The translations under genes were made by a program, and so were the position numbers. A stretch of 64,000 nucleotides of DNA from Streptomyces sp. NBC_01485 (GTDB lineage: Bacteria > Actinomycetota > Actinomycetes > Streptomycetales > Streptomycetaceae). The notes under the pieces are model-generated. The model worked only from the letters and a program-made list of their open reading frames with translations. It made no database searches and had not been told where the DNA came from. Shown here piece by piece: positions 49,237 through 56,958 of the stretch. The DNA is taken from NCBI RefSeq assembly GCF_036227125.1, contig NZ_CP109435.1:4030001-4094000 (forward strand), given 5' to 3'. Position 1 is the stretch's first letter. Each line of letters starts with the position of its first letter.

Positions 49237-50343
49237 TCAGCGCTGGAGCAGCGCGAACGACGCGCCCTGATCGTCGGTGACGACGGCCACCGTGCCGTAC
49301 GAGGCGGTGAACGGCCCCGCCTGCACCCGCCCGCCGAGCCGGCTCACCGCGCCCAGCGCCGCTTCGCAGTCCTCGACGCCGAAGTGGACGAGGAAGTGCG
49401 GCGGCATGACCTCGGAGAAGACGTCGCCGACGGGCGCCCGGCCGAAGTCGGGCTTCGCGCCGGGGCCGAAGAGGGCCTCGTGGAAGAGGTGGCCGTAGAA
49501 GGTGTTGGCCTGCTCGGTGTCGCGGGCGTAGAGCTGCGCCCAGGCGAAGGTGCCGGGGGTGTGCCGGACGCCGAAGCCGGCGTGGCTCCCGGTCTGCCAG
49601 AGGCCGAAGACGGCGCCCTCGGGGTCGGCGGCGAGGGCCGCGACGCCCAGCCCGCCGACCGGGAACGGGGGCATGATCACCTGTCCGCCGCCGGTCCGGA
49701 TGCGGTGGGTGGTGGCCTGTGCGTCGGGGGTGGCGAAGTAGACCGTCCAGACGGTGGGCATCCGACCGTCCGTCTTCTGGGCGAGCGCGGCGACGGCCGC
49801 CGCATCCAGCCGGGCCCATACGGAGGCGCCCTGGCCCTCCGGCCGCGCCTCGAAGCTCCACCCGAAGAGCTCACCGTAGAACCGCCTGCCCGCGTCCACA
49901 TCGGGAAGCTGCGCATCCACCCAACAGGGGACACCCTCCGGGAAACCTTGGGGGGAGCCCTGGGGGGACCCTTGGGGGGATCCCTGGGAGGAGCCCAGGG
50001 AGGAACCCTGGGCAGACCCCTGGGCAGACCCCTGGGTGGGCCCCTGGGTGGGCCCCTGGGTGGGCCCCTGGGTGGGCCCTTGGGAGAAGTCCTGAGCGGA
50101 CCCTTGTGGGGGCCCTTGGGGGGCGCCCTGGGGAGACCCCGGGGAGGAGCCCCCGGAGGATCTCGGGGAGGGGCCCTCGGGGGGCCTCTCTGAGGCGCCC
50201 TCGGAGGAACTCTCGCCGGACCGCCCGGAGGGCGATCTCGGGGAGGGGCCCTCGGGGGGCCTCTCTGAGGCGCCCTCGGAGGAACTCTCGCCGGACCGCC
50301 CGGAGGGCCCCTCTGCGTTCACCGATGCCCTGTTTTCGGCCAT
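49237..50343 (-). CDS. VOC (glyoxalase/bleomycin-resistance fold) protein with repetitive N-terminal extension
   Basis: 368 residues. About 232 C-terminal residues form two VOC modules (PCWVDAQLPDVDAGRRFYGE then TFAWAQLYARDTEQANTFYG), with paired beta-alpha-beta-beta-beta patterns. The first 125 or so residues are disordered: a 25-residue segment is duplicated (SGRSGESSSEGASERPPEGP...), then QGP/QGS tripeptides follow. It lies immediately upstream of afsK on the same strand. In S. coelicolor the AfsK-binding inhibitor KbpA is encoded next to afsK; whether this is that protein I cannot verify. Otherwise a generic VOC enzyme. Confidence 0.8.
   Translation of the reverse strand: MAENRASVNAEGPSGRSGESSSEGASERPPEGPSPRSPSGRSGESSSEGASERPPEGPSPRSSGGSSPGSPQGAPQGPPQGSAQDFSQGPTQGPTQGPTQGPTQGSAQGSAQGSSLGSSQGSPQGSPQGSPQGFPEGVPCWVDAQLPDVDAGRRFYGELFGWSFEARPEGQGASVWARLDAAAVAALAQKTDGRMPTVWTVYFATPDAQATTHRIRTGGGQVIMPPFPVGGLGVAALAADPEGAVFGLWQTGSHAGFGVRHTPGTFAWAQLYARDTEQANTFYGHLFHEALFGPGAKPDFGRAPVGDVFSEVMPPHFLVHFGVEDCEAALGAVSRLGGRVQAGPFTASYGTVAVVTDDQGASFALLQR
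50159..50308. repeat. 75-bp tandem duplication within the VOC gene
   Basis: 50159-50233 and 50234-50308 are near-identical in-frame copies (25 codons each). Adjacent DNA (about 49940-50130) has further 9-bp-type repeats encoding QGP/QGS tripeptides. Confidence 0.9.
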
Positions 50344-50488
50344 ACAGCCAAACTAACGGCGGTTCACGCGACGCGCAGACCCTGCGCGCACACCCTGCGC
50401 GACCAGGCACACCCGCCTCCGGACCCCCTCGCACCCCATTTGCAGTCGGCCGAATCGCGCTCCGATCACCCCTCGGTAAGCTGACGGC

Positions 50489-51136
50489 ATGACAGGACAA
50501 GTGCGTACCGTCGACGGCCGCGTGGCCGGTCGGCGCGGGCAGGCGACGCGGCAGAAGCTGCTCGACTGCCTCAGCGAGATGCTCAGCTCCTCTCCCTACC
50601 GGGACGTCAAGGTCATCGATGTCGCCCGGAAGGCGGGTACTTCGCCCGCGACGTTCTACCAGTACTTCCCGGACGTCGAGGGTGCCGTCCTGGAGATCGC
50701 CGAGCAAATGGCCGCCGAGGGAGCCGAGTTGACCGCTCTGGTCACGGGCCGGTCGTGGGTCGGCAAGGCGGGCTGGCAGACGGCACAGGAACTCGTCGAC
50801 GGTTTCCTGGAGTTCTGGCGGAAGCACGACGCGATCCTCAGAGTCGTCGATCTCGGTGCGGCGGAGGGCGACAAGCGCTTCTACAAACTCCGCATGAAGA
50901 TCCTCAACTCGGTGAACAACTCCCTGTCGGACGCGGTCGCCGAGTTGCAGTCCAAGGGCAAGGTCGACAAGGACGTGAACCCGGGCGCCGTCGCCGGTGC
51001 GCTCGTCGCGATGCTCGCGGCGGTCGCCTCGCACCAGAAGGGCTTCCAGGCGTGGGGCGTCAAGCAGGCTGAACTCAAGCCGAACCTGGCGCTGTTGGTG
51101 CACCTGGGCATCACCGGCAAGAAGCCGACGAAGTAG
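50489..51136 (+). CDS. TetR family transcriptional regulator
   Basis: 215 residues. The N-terminal TetR helix-turn-helix is clear (RGQATRQKLLDCLSEMLSSS, VIDVARKAGTSPATFYQYFP), and the C-terminal ligand/dimer domain is helical. It is the only TetR gene located among the operator-bearing genes, so it is a candidate repressor of the CTGACG-N3-CGTCAG regulon. A weak match (CTGACG-GCA-TGACAG) overlaps its own start codon. It is divergent from the VOC gene at 50343. Acyl-CoA thioesters would be likely ligands, which is inference. Confidence 0.87.
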   Translation: MTGQVRTVDGRVAGRRGQATRQKLLDCLSEMLSSSPYRDVKVIDVARKAGTSPATFYQYFPDVEGAVLEIAEQMAAEGAELTALVTGRSWVGKAGWQTAQELVDGFLEFWRKHDAILRVVDLGAAEGDKRFYKLRMKILNSVNNSLSDAVAELQSKGKVDKDVNPGAVAGALVAMLAAVASHQKGFQAWGVKQAELKPNLALLVHLGITGKKPTK

Positions 51137-51365
51137 CCCCGCCCCCGCGCGACGCCACTCTTACGCCAAGACTCCACTCCTACGTCAAGTCCTGTCTGCC
51201 AGGCGGCGGTTCACCCGGTCGCTCGGTCGGGCGGTCGGTCGTTCATTCGCCGGCCCCGACCGTCCGTCCCGGATGGGCCGCCGCTTGCCGCGCTGTGCGG
51301 GCAACGCCAACGCCAACATCGACGCCAACTCCAACTCCATGCGACTCCAGCGGCCATGAGGCCGT

Positions 51366-51902
51366 CTATGGCCTGGGCGTGATCCGGAACAGCCGTATCT
51401 CCCGCTCCACCCGCGCCTGATACGTCGCGTACGGCGGCCAGAACGCCAGCAGCGCCTTCCAGACGGCCGCCCGGTCCTCCCCCGCGAGCAGCACGGCCGT
51501 CACCGGGATGTGCGTGCCCTTCCAGTTGATCTCGGCGTCGGGGTGGGCCAGGAGGTTGGCGGTCCAGGCGGGGTGCCCGGTGCGGCCGAAGTTGGAGCCG
51601 GTGAGGATCCAGCTCCCGCCGCCCTCCTCGGGCATGCAGGCCAGCGGCGTCCGACGCGGCCGCCCGCTCCGCGCGCCGGTGCAGGTCAGGATCACCCCCG
51701 GCAGCATCTGGGCGCTGAGCAGCACTTTTCCCCGGGTGAGCCGGTGGACGGCCCGGTCGAGTGCGGGGATGACGTGCGGGGCGACTTTCGCGAAGCCCCG
51801 GGTCGAGGACACCTTCTGAACCAGACGGACGCCGACCGCACCGACTCCACTGATCACTCCGCTCACTCCGCCCCTACCGCCCCTACCGCCCATACCGCTC
51901 AC
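51366..51902 (-). CDS. nitroreductase family deazaflavin-dependent oxidoreductase (Ddn-like)
   Basis: 178 residues. After a Gly-rich N-terminus and an amphipathic region (KVAPHVIPALDRAVHRLTRG), the Ddn/DUF385 split barrel appears: VILTCTGARSGRPRRTPLAC, GSWILTGSNFGRTGHPAWTA, and NWKGTHIPVTAVLL. It probably uses reduced F420. Its ATG overlaps the acyl-CoA dehydrogenase stop by 4 bp (51899-51902), placing it in the same operon under regulon site 6a. The 229-bp gap to the convergent TetR gene shows nothing clear. Confidence 0.85.
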   Translation of the reverse strand: MSGMGGRGGRGGVSGVISGVGAVGVRLVQKVSSTRGFAKVAPHVIPALDRAVHRLTRGKVLLSAQMLPGVILTCTGARSGRPRRTPLACMPEEGGGSWILTGSNFGRTGHPAWTANLLAHPDAEINWKGTHIPVTAVLLAGEDRAAVWKALLAFWPPYATYQARVEREIRLFRITPRP

Positions 51903-53131
51903 ACCGAGACCTCCGTCCGCTCGAAGAGCCGTGCCTGGTCGGCCGCGTGGGCGCGGAGCCGGTGCACGGGCCCGAACAGCAACTCGTCGCCGGCGGCCCG
52001 CTTGAAGTACAGGTGGGCCTCGTGCTCCCAGGTGAAACCGATACCGCCGTGCAACTGGATGCCCTCGGCGGCGGCCCGACGCAACGCCTCCAGGGCCTGC
52101 GCGAGGGCAAGCCCACCGACCCGCTCCCCACCACCATCGCCCTGACCGTCCTGGCCTGCCGCCCAGGCGGCGTAGTAGGCGGCGGACCGGGCGGCCTGGG
52201 CCTGCACGTACACATCGGCCAGCCGGTGCTGCACGGCCTGGAAGGAGCCGATGGCCCGCCCGAACTGCTCCCGCTGCCCGAGGTACTCGACGGTGCGCTC
52301 CACCACACGATCGGCGGCCCCGACGGCCTCACAGGCGAGGAACGCGGCGGCGAAGTCCCCGGTGCGGGACAGGGCTTCGGAAATGCCTGCCGCCTCGCTC
52401 CCCAGCAACTCGGCTTCGACATAGCGGAGTTGGACACGGGCCTGCGACCGGGTCGCGTCCAGGGCGGTCTGCCGGGTGCGTACGAGCCCGGCGGCGTCCC
52501 CCGCCACCAGGAACAGCAGGGTGCGGGACCGGGCGAACCCCCCGGCGTGCGCGGCGACGACCAGCAGCCCGGCGCTGTGCCCGTCGAGCACCTGCGCGGC
52601 CTCCCCGTACAGCCGCCAGCGGCCGTCTCCCGCCCGACGGGCCTGGACGCCCCCGGCCCGCCCCCCGCCGGCCCAGTCACCGCCGTTGCCAACGCCGTTG
52701 TCACCGCCATTGCCGCAGGTCAGGGCGAGGGCGGCGGTGAGGGCGGGTGCGGGGACGGCGAGGGCGGCGGTCAGGGTGCCGTCGGAGATACGGGGCAGCA
52801 GGCCGGCGCGCTGGGCGTCGGTGCCGAGGGCGAGGATCAGGGGCGCGGCGAGGACGGAGGTCGCGAGGAGCGGGGAGGGCGCGAGGGCCCGGCCGGTCTC
52901 CTCGGCGGCGAGGGCGAGGTCGGTGCGGGGGCAGCCGACGCCGCCGTACGCCTCCGGGAGGGCGAGTCCGGGCAGGCCGAGCTGTTCGGCGAGGGCGGTC
53001 CAGAGGGCGGGATCGTGACCGGCGGGGGTGTCGAGGGCGGCCCTCAGGTCGTGCGGGCCGGAGCGTTTGTGGAGGAGTTCCCGCAGCGTGCGGCGGATCT
53101 CACCCTGTTCGGCGGTGAAGTTGGGGTTCAT
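51899..53131 (-). CDS. acyl-CoA dehydrogenase family protein
   Basis: 410 residues with the ACAD fold: an N-terminal helical domain (FTAEQGEIRRTLRELLHKRS, LGLPGLALPEAYGGVGCPRT), a middle beta-domain with a Gly/Asn-rich insert (about 150-175), and a C-terminal domain with REQFGRAIGSFQAVQHRLAD and EGIQLHGGIGFTWEHEAHLY. FAD-dependent alpha,beta-desaturation of an acyl-CoA is expected. The catalytic base is not obvious, as in some heteromeric steroid ACADs. ATG 53131 has GGAGGGGAG. Regulon site 6a lies 21 bp upstream; divergent from the second thiolase-like gene. Confidence 0.9.
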   Translation of the reverse strand: MNPNFTAEQGEIRRTLRELLHKRSGPHDLRAALDTPAGHDPALWTALAEQLGLPGLALPEAYGGVGCPRTDLALAAEETGRALAPSPLLATSVLAAPLILALGTDAQRAGLLPRISDGTLTAALAVPAPALTAALALTCGNGGDNGVGNGGDWAGGGRAGGVQARRAGDGRWRLYGEAAQVLDGHSAGLLVVAAHAGGFARSRTLLFLVAGDAAGLVRTRQTALDATRSQARVQLRYVEAELLGSEAAGISEALSRTGDFAAAFLACEAVGAADRVVERTVEYLGQREQFGRAIGSFQAVQHRLADVYVQAQAARSAAYYAAWAAGQDGQGDGGGERVGGLALAQALEALRRAAAEGIQLHGGIGFTWEHEAHLYFKRAAGDELLFGPVHRLRAHAADQARLFERTEVSV

Positions 53132-53151
53132 GGATGACGCTCCCCTCCGTA

Positions 53152-53168
53152 TCTGACGGTCCGTCATA
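53152..53168. promoter_or_regulatory. operator TCTGACG-GTC-CGTCATA (regulon site 6a)
   Basis: TGACG/CGTCA arms with a 3-bp spacer, just upstream of the acyl-CoA dehydrogenase start at 53131. Confidence 0.68.
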
Positions 53169-53257
53169 TTAGGGCGGGGGGAGACGAATGCCCAGGGGGA
53201 GAGGGGGAGGGAAGAGACGAACGCCCCGGACCCACAACACCTGCCACCGCCAAAGCA

Positions 53258-53274
53258 TCTGATGTACCGTCAGA
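53258..53274. promoter_or_regulatory. operator TCTGATG-TAC-CGTCAGA (regulon site 6b)
   Basis: One mismatch between the 7-bp arms, 3-bp spacer. It ends 3 bp before ATG 53278, so either the transcript is leaderless or the repressor blocks elongation or initiation at the start codon. Confidence 0.68.
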
Positions 53275-53277
53275 TTC

Positions 53278-54489
53278 ATGGTGGGGAAACCAGGAAAGTC
53301 CGGGAGACCCGGGAGATCTGGGAGACCAGGCACCCGCGACGTGGCCGTGGTCGGCGTCGCCCTCTCCGACTGCGGCCGAGTGGACGACGCGACCCCGTAC
53401 GCCCTGCACGCCCAGGCGGCCCGCCGCGCGCTGGCGGACGCGGGCCTCGACCGTTCGCAGGTGGACGGCTTCGCCTCCGCAGGCCTCGGCACCCTCGCCC
53501 CGGTGGAGGTGGCGGACTACCTGGGCCTGCGCCCCACCTGGGTCGACTCCACGTCGGTCGGCGGCGCGACGTGGGAGGTGATGGCGGCGCACGCGGCGGA
53601 CGCGATCGCCGCCGGGCACGCGAACGCGGTCCTCCTGGCCTACGGTTCGACGGCCCGCGCGGACATCCGGGCAGGCCGCCGCACCGGCACCTTCGCCTTC
53701 GGCGCGCGCGGCCCGCTCCAGTTCGAGGTGCCGTACGGCCACACCCTGATCGCCAAGTACGCGATGGCCGCCCGCCGTCACATGCTCCAGTACGGCACGA
53801 CGATCGAGCAGTTGGCGGAGGTGGCGGTCCAGGCGAGGGCGAACGCGGCCCTGAACCCGGAGGCGATGTTCCGTGACCCGATCACGGTCGACGACGTCCT
53901 GTCGGGCCGGATGATCGCCGACCCGTTCACCAAACTCCACTGCTGTCTGCGCTCGGACGGCGGCGCGGCGGTGCTGCTGGCGGCCGAGGAGTACGTACGC
54001 GACTGCCGCACGGCACCGGTGTGGATCCTCGGCACGGGCGAACACGTCTCGCACGCCTCCCTGTCCGAGTGGGACGACTTCACGGTCTCCCCGGCGGCGG
54101 TGAGCGGCCGACTGGCCTTCGAGCGGGCGGGGGTGCGTCCGCAGGAGATGGACTTCGCCGAGATCTACGACGCGTTCACGTACATGACGCTGGTGACCCT
54201 CGAAGACCTGGGTTTCTGCCCGAAGGGCGAGGGCGGCCCCTTCGTGGAAAAGGGCCGCCTGACCCTGTCGGGATCCCTCCCGACCAACACGGACGGAGGC
54301 GGCTTGTCGGCCCAACACCCGGGAATGCGGGGCCTGTTCCTACTGGTGGAGGCGGTACGGCAGCTACGGGGCGAGGCGGGGGCCCGGCAGGTACACGGAC
54401 AGGACGGCGGGCTGCCCCGCCTCGGGGTGGCATCCGGAACCGGCGGGTGGTTCTGCTCGTCGGGGACGGTGGTGCTGGGGCGGGACTGA
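53278..54489 (+). CDS. thiolase-like lipid-transfer protein (second copy)
   Basis: 403 residues of the SCP-x/thiolase-like family. The start is a GKSGRPGRSGRPG repeat, then VAVVGVALSDCGRVDDATPY, DVLSGRMIADPFTKLHCCLR, SDGGAAV, AEIYDAFTYMTLVTLEDLGF and SLPTNTDGGGLSAQHPGM. The YDAF Tyr is retained as in Ltp2-type enzymes, and the normal thiolase Cys is not. A DUF35 gene is not adjacent, unlike the 38720 copy. It is divergent from the acyl-CoA dehydrogenase with two regulon operators between. No Shine-Dalgarno is visible. Confidence 0.85.
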   Translation: MVGKPGKSGRPGRSGRPGTRDVAVVGVALSDCGRVDDATPYALHAQAARRALADAGLDRSQVDGFASAGLGTLAPVEVADYLGLRPTWVDSTSVGGATWEVMAAHAADAIAAGHANAVLLAYGSTARADIRAGRRTGTFAFGARGPLQFEVPYGHTLIAKYAMAARRHMLQYGTTIEQLAEVAVQARANAALNPEAMFRDPITVDDVLSGRMIADPFTKLHCCLRSDGGAAVLLAAEEYVRDCRTAPVWILGTGEHVSHASLSEWDDFTVSPAAVSGRLAFERAGVRPQEMDFAEIYDAFTYMTLVTLEDLGFCPKGEGGPFVEKGRLTLSGSLPTNTDGGGLSAQHPGMRGLFLLVEAVRQLRGEAGARQVHGQDGGLPRLGVASGTGGWFCSSGTVVLGRD

Positions 54490-54557
54490 GGTCTGCGACA
54501 GCTTCCGCCGCCCGTCCCCGAGGACCCGGCGGAGGAACGGCTGTCAGTCTTCTCCCC

Positions 54558-54962
54558 ATGTCCGCACGCAAACGAAGACTGCCCAGGAACCGCGCCTGGC
54601 CACTGACCACCACCGACATCAACGAGTGTCTCGGCACCGCCATGGCCCACGTCACGGAGATGAGGTTCCTCAGCGGGCAGGACGACGGAACCATCATGCT
54701 GGGCGCCGCATGGGTCGCTCCGCACCCCCACAACTACGGCAGAAGCATCCACCCGGACTCGATCGGCGTCCGTATCGACGTCCACCCGGTCGACGCCACC
54801 GAACGCGCCGCCACCCGCGCCGTCCTACGGGCACAGGCCCTCCCCCAGCTCCTCGAATGGATCACGCAGGCGATCACCGCCGACGAGACCTGGCGCCTGA
54901 CCCCTCACCAGCACTACTGGCGACTCACCGACGGCCACCTCACCCACCGCGACGAGGCATGA
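54558..54962 (+). CDS. hypothetical protein
   Basis: 134 residues with good codon bias. Basic start (MSARKRRLPRNRAWPLTTTD), then an AWVAPHPHNYGRSIHPDSIG segment, an alpha-helix (ATRAVLRAQALPQLLEWITQ) and a C-terminal HYWRLTDGHLTHRDEA. No membrane segment and no known family. ATG 54558 is chosen as the coding bias begins there. It is separated by 68 bp from the thiolase-like gene and may have its own promoter. Confidence 0.6.
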   Translation: MSARKRRLPRNRAWPLTTTDINECLGTAMAHVTEMRFLSGQDDGTIMLGAAWVAPHPHNYGRSIHPDSIGVRIDVHPVDATERAATRAVLRAQALPQLLEWITQAITADETWRLTPHQHYWRLTDGHLTHRDEA

Positions 54963-55045
54963 ACCACCGGTAACCCAGACCCTCCTGCGGAGACACATCC
55001 CCGTGGCGCTCACCGTCCACCACGGCGCGGGACGAGCGGACCCAT

Positions 55046-55456
55046 CTACCGCCTGCGGGCGCTGCTCCGGGCCGCCCGCCGTGATGTCAGGTCAGTGGGA
55101 GCGTCCAGCTCCAGGCGGTGCCAGCGACCACGGAGGACGATCGCGGCGGTGCCTGCCCGCAGCCGCACCATGTCCTCACCGCAGTCGGGCCTGGCGGGAC
55201 GGAAGTAGAGGCGGATGCCGCCGGTCAGGCAGCACACCGCCTCCTCGGCCTCCGGGTGCATCTCCCAGTGGTCGGCGTGAACGTCGGCGTCGGTCTCCAC
55301 ATGGAACGTCGCGATCTGCCAGGCGCCGGAGTCGCCGCTCGTCATCCGCCGTTCGGCGACCCGGACATCGCCGTCGGGGTGAATGTGCAGCGCCGAGGCG
55401 AACAGGTCGACGGGGTCAATGGGGTTCGTGGATGAGATGGGTGTTGTCGTCGTCAT
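55046..55456 (-). CDS. cupin domain protein
   Basis: 136 residues. The cupin beta-barrel shows a HADHWEMHPEAEEAVCCLTG motif (His/Glu metal-site region) and a second motif around GRWHRLELDAP. It could bind a small molecule or metal. Its ATG overlaps the MFS stop by 4 bp, so it is co-translated with the efflux pump and probably regulated with it by the divergent TetR gene. The C-terminus is Arg-rich and slightly shorter than usual. Confidence 0.75.
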   Translation of the reverse strand: MTTTTPISSTNPIDPVDLFASALHIHPDGDVRVAERRMTSGDSGAWQIATFHVETDADVHADHWEMHPEAEEAVCCLTGGIRLYFRPARPDCGEDMVRLRAGTAAIVLRGRWHRLELDAPTDLTSRRAARSSARRR

Positions 55457-56901
55457 GACGGCGTTCCTTCCAGTCGGTTCTCCGCAGGGGCGGCGGGTCG
55501 CAGGTCAGGTGTGTCGGCCCGGCGGCGGGGCAGCACGCCGATCGCCACGACCGCCGCGAGAACGAAGAGGGCGGCGGCGACGGCGAGGCCCAGGGCATAG
55601 CCGTCGTTGAGCGCGGCGGGGTCGGTGGCCGTGCCGGTGCGGTGTGTGGCGAGGGTGGTCAGGGCGGCCAGGCCGATGCAGCCTCCGAGTTGGCGGGAGC
55701 TGTTCATGAGGCCGGAGGCCATGCCGGCCTCGCGGGCGGCGACGCCGGTGGTCGCGGCGGCGACGATCGGGGCGATGACCAGTCCGACCCCGACGCCGGT
55801 GATGACGCAGGGGCCGAGCACGTCGGTCAGGAAGCCGCCGTCGGGACTGATGAAGGCGAACCAGGCCAGGCCTGCGGCAGCCAGCAGGGCCCCGGGCACC
55901 AGAGACGCACGGGGGGTGCGTGTCGCGGTGACGCGGGTCGCGACGAGGGTGCCCGCGACCAGACTCGCGGAGAAGGGCAGGAACGCGGCGCCGGTCGCTG
56001 CGGGACCCATGCCCAGAACCTGCTGCATGTACAGGGACACGAAGTAGAACGCCGCGAACTGCCCGGCCGTGGAGAAGAACACCAGCACGTTGGCGCCGGC
56101 GACCCAGCGGCTGCGCAGCAGGCCGAGGCGCAACAGCGGTGCGGGAGCCCTGGATTCGGCGAAGACGAAGGCGGCCAGGAGCATGGCTGCGGCGACGAGC
56201 ATCGCCAAAGTGGCCGGTGATCCCCACCCTTGGGCATCGGTGCGGACGACACCGAGCACCAGCAGCCCGGCTCCCCCGGTCGCCAGGACGGCGCCGAGCA
56301 CGTCCAGCCTCTCGCGCCGGGCGGGGCGTGCTTCCGCGGGCACGCCTGCGGGAACCAGCGCGAGAGCGACCGCCACGATGGGCAGATTGATCAGCATCAC
56401 CCAGCGCCAACCCGCGTACTCGGTCAGCAGCCCGCCCGCCAGCACGCCCAGCGCTCCCCCCGCGGCGTTCACCCCGCTCCACACCCCGAGAGCGCGCACG
56501 CGCTGCGGGCCCTCGGTGAACGTCGTGGTGAGCATCGCCAGCGCGGCCGGGGCGGCCGCGGCAGCGCCCAGGCCCTGACCGGCGCGGGCGGCGATCAGTT
56601 GCCAGGATGCCTGGGCCAGGCCGCCCGCCAGCGAGCACAGCCCGAAGACCACCATGCCGAGCACGAACAGCCGCCGCCGGCCGTACAGGTCGCATGCGCG
56701 GCCCCCCAGCAGCAGGAATCCGCCGAGTGTGAGCGCGTATGCGTGCACGACCCACGACAGGCCGAGCGGCGCGAACCCCAGCGCGGTGCGGATCGCGGGC
56801 AGTGCGACGTTGACCACCGACAGGTCCAGAGCGACGGCGAACTGGGCGACGGCCACCGCCGTCAGCACCACGCCGGGACGCCCCCGTAAGTTTTTGTACA
56901 T
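55453..56901 (-). CDS. MFS transporter, DHA2 (14-TMS) family
   Basis: 482 residues with about 14 hydrophobic segments. It has the DHA motifs LDLSVVNVALPAIRTALGF, GRACDLYGRRRLFVLGM (motif A) and GVWSGVNAAGGALGVLAGGL (motif C), typical of drug/proton antiporters. ATG 56901 gives MYKNLRGRPG; the open frame upstream is not similar. Codon 5 is TTA (minus strand, 56889-56887), suggesting bldA-dependent synthesis. Divergent TetR at 56959 is the likely repressor; an 8-bp palindrome TACATGTA overlaps the start. It forms an operon with the cupin gene. Confidence 0.9.
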   Translation of the reverse strand: MYKNLRGRPGVVLTAVAVAQFAVALDLSVVNVALPAIRTALGFAPLGLSWVVHAYALTLGGFLLLGGRACDLYGRRRLFVLGMVVFGLCSLAGGLAQASWQLIAARAGQGLGAAAAAPAALAMLTTTFTEGPQRVRALGVWSGVNAAGGALGVLAGGLLTEYAGWRWVMLINLPIVAVALALVPAGVPAEARPARRERLDVLGAVLATGGAGLLVLGVVRTDAQGWGSPATLAMLVAAAMLLAAFVFAESRAPAPLLRLGLLRSRWVAGANVLVFFSTAGQFAAFYFVSLYMQQVLGMGPAATGAAFLPFSASLVAGTLVATRVTATRTPRASLVPGALLAAAGLAWFAFISPDGGFLTDVLGPCVITGVGVGLVIAPIVAAATTGVAAREAGMASGLMNSSRQLGGCIGLAALTTLATHRTGTATDPAALNDGYALGLAVAAALFVLAAVVAIGVLPRRRADTPDLRPAAPAENRLEGTPS

Positions 56902-56958
56902 GTAAGGAAAATAGCCTCGGAGGATCGCCGTTGTCGACACCTGGGGGAGGATGAGGGC

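Noticed and set aside
49940..50130. Collagen-like protein reading of the QGP/QGS repeats
   Set aside because: The triplets lack the Gly-X-Y continuity of collagen and form a short linker before VOC modules.
50481..50495. CTGACG-GCA-TGACAG at the TetR start as a full operator
   Set aside because: Second half matches only four of six bases and overlaps the start codon; kept only as a weak hint.
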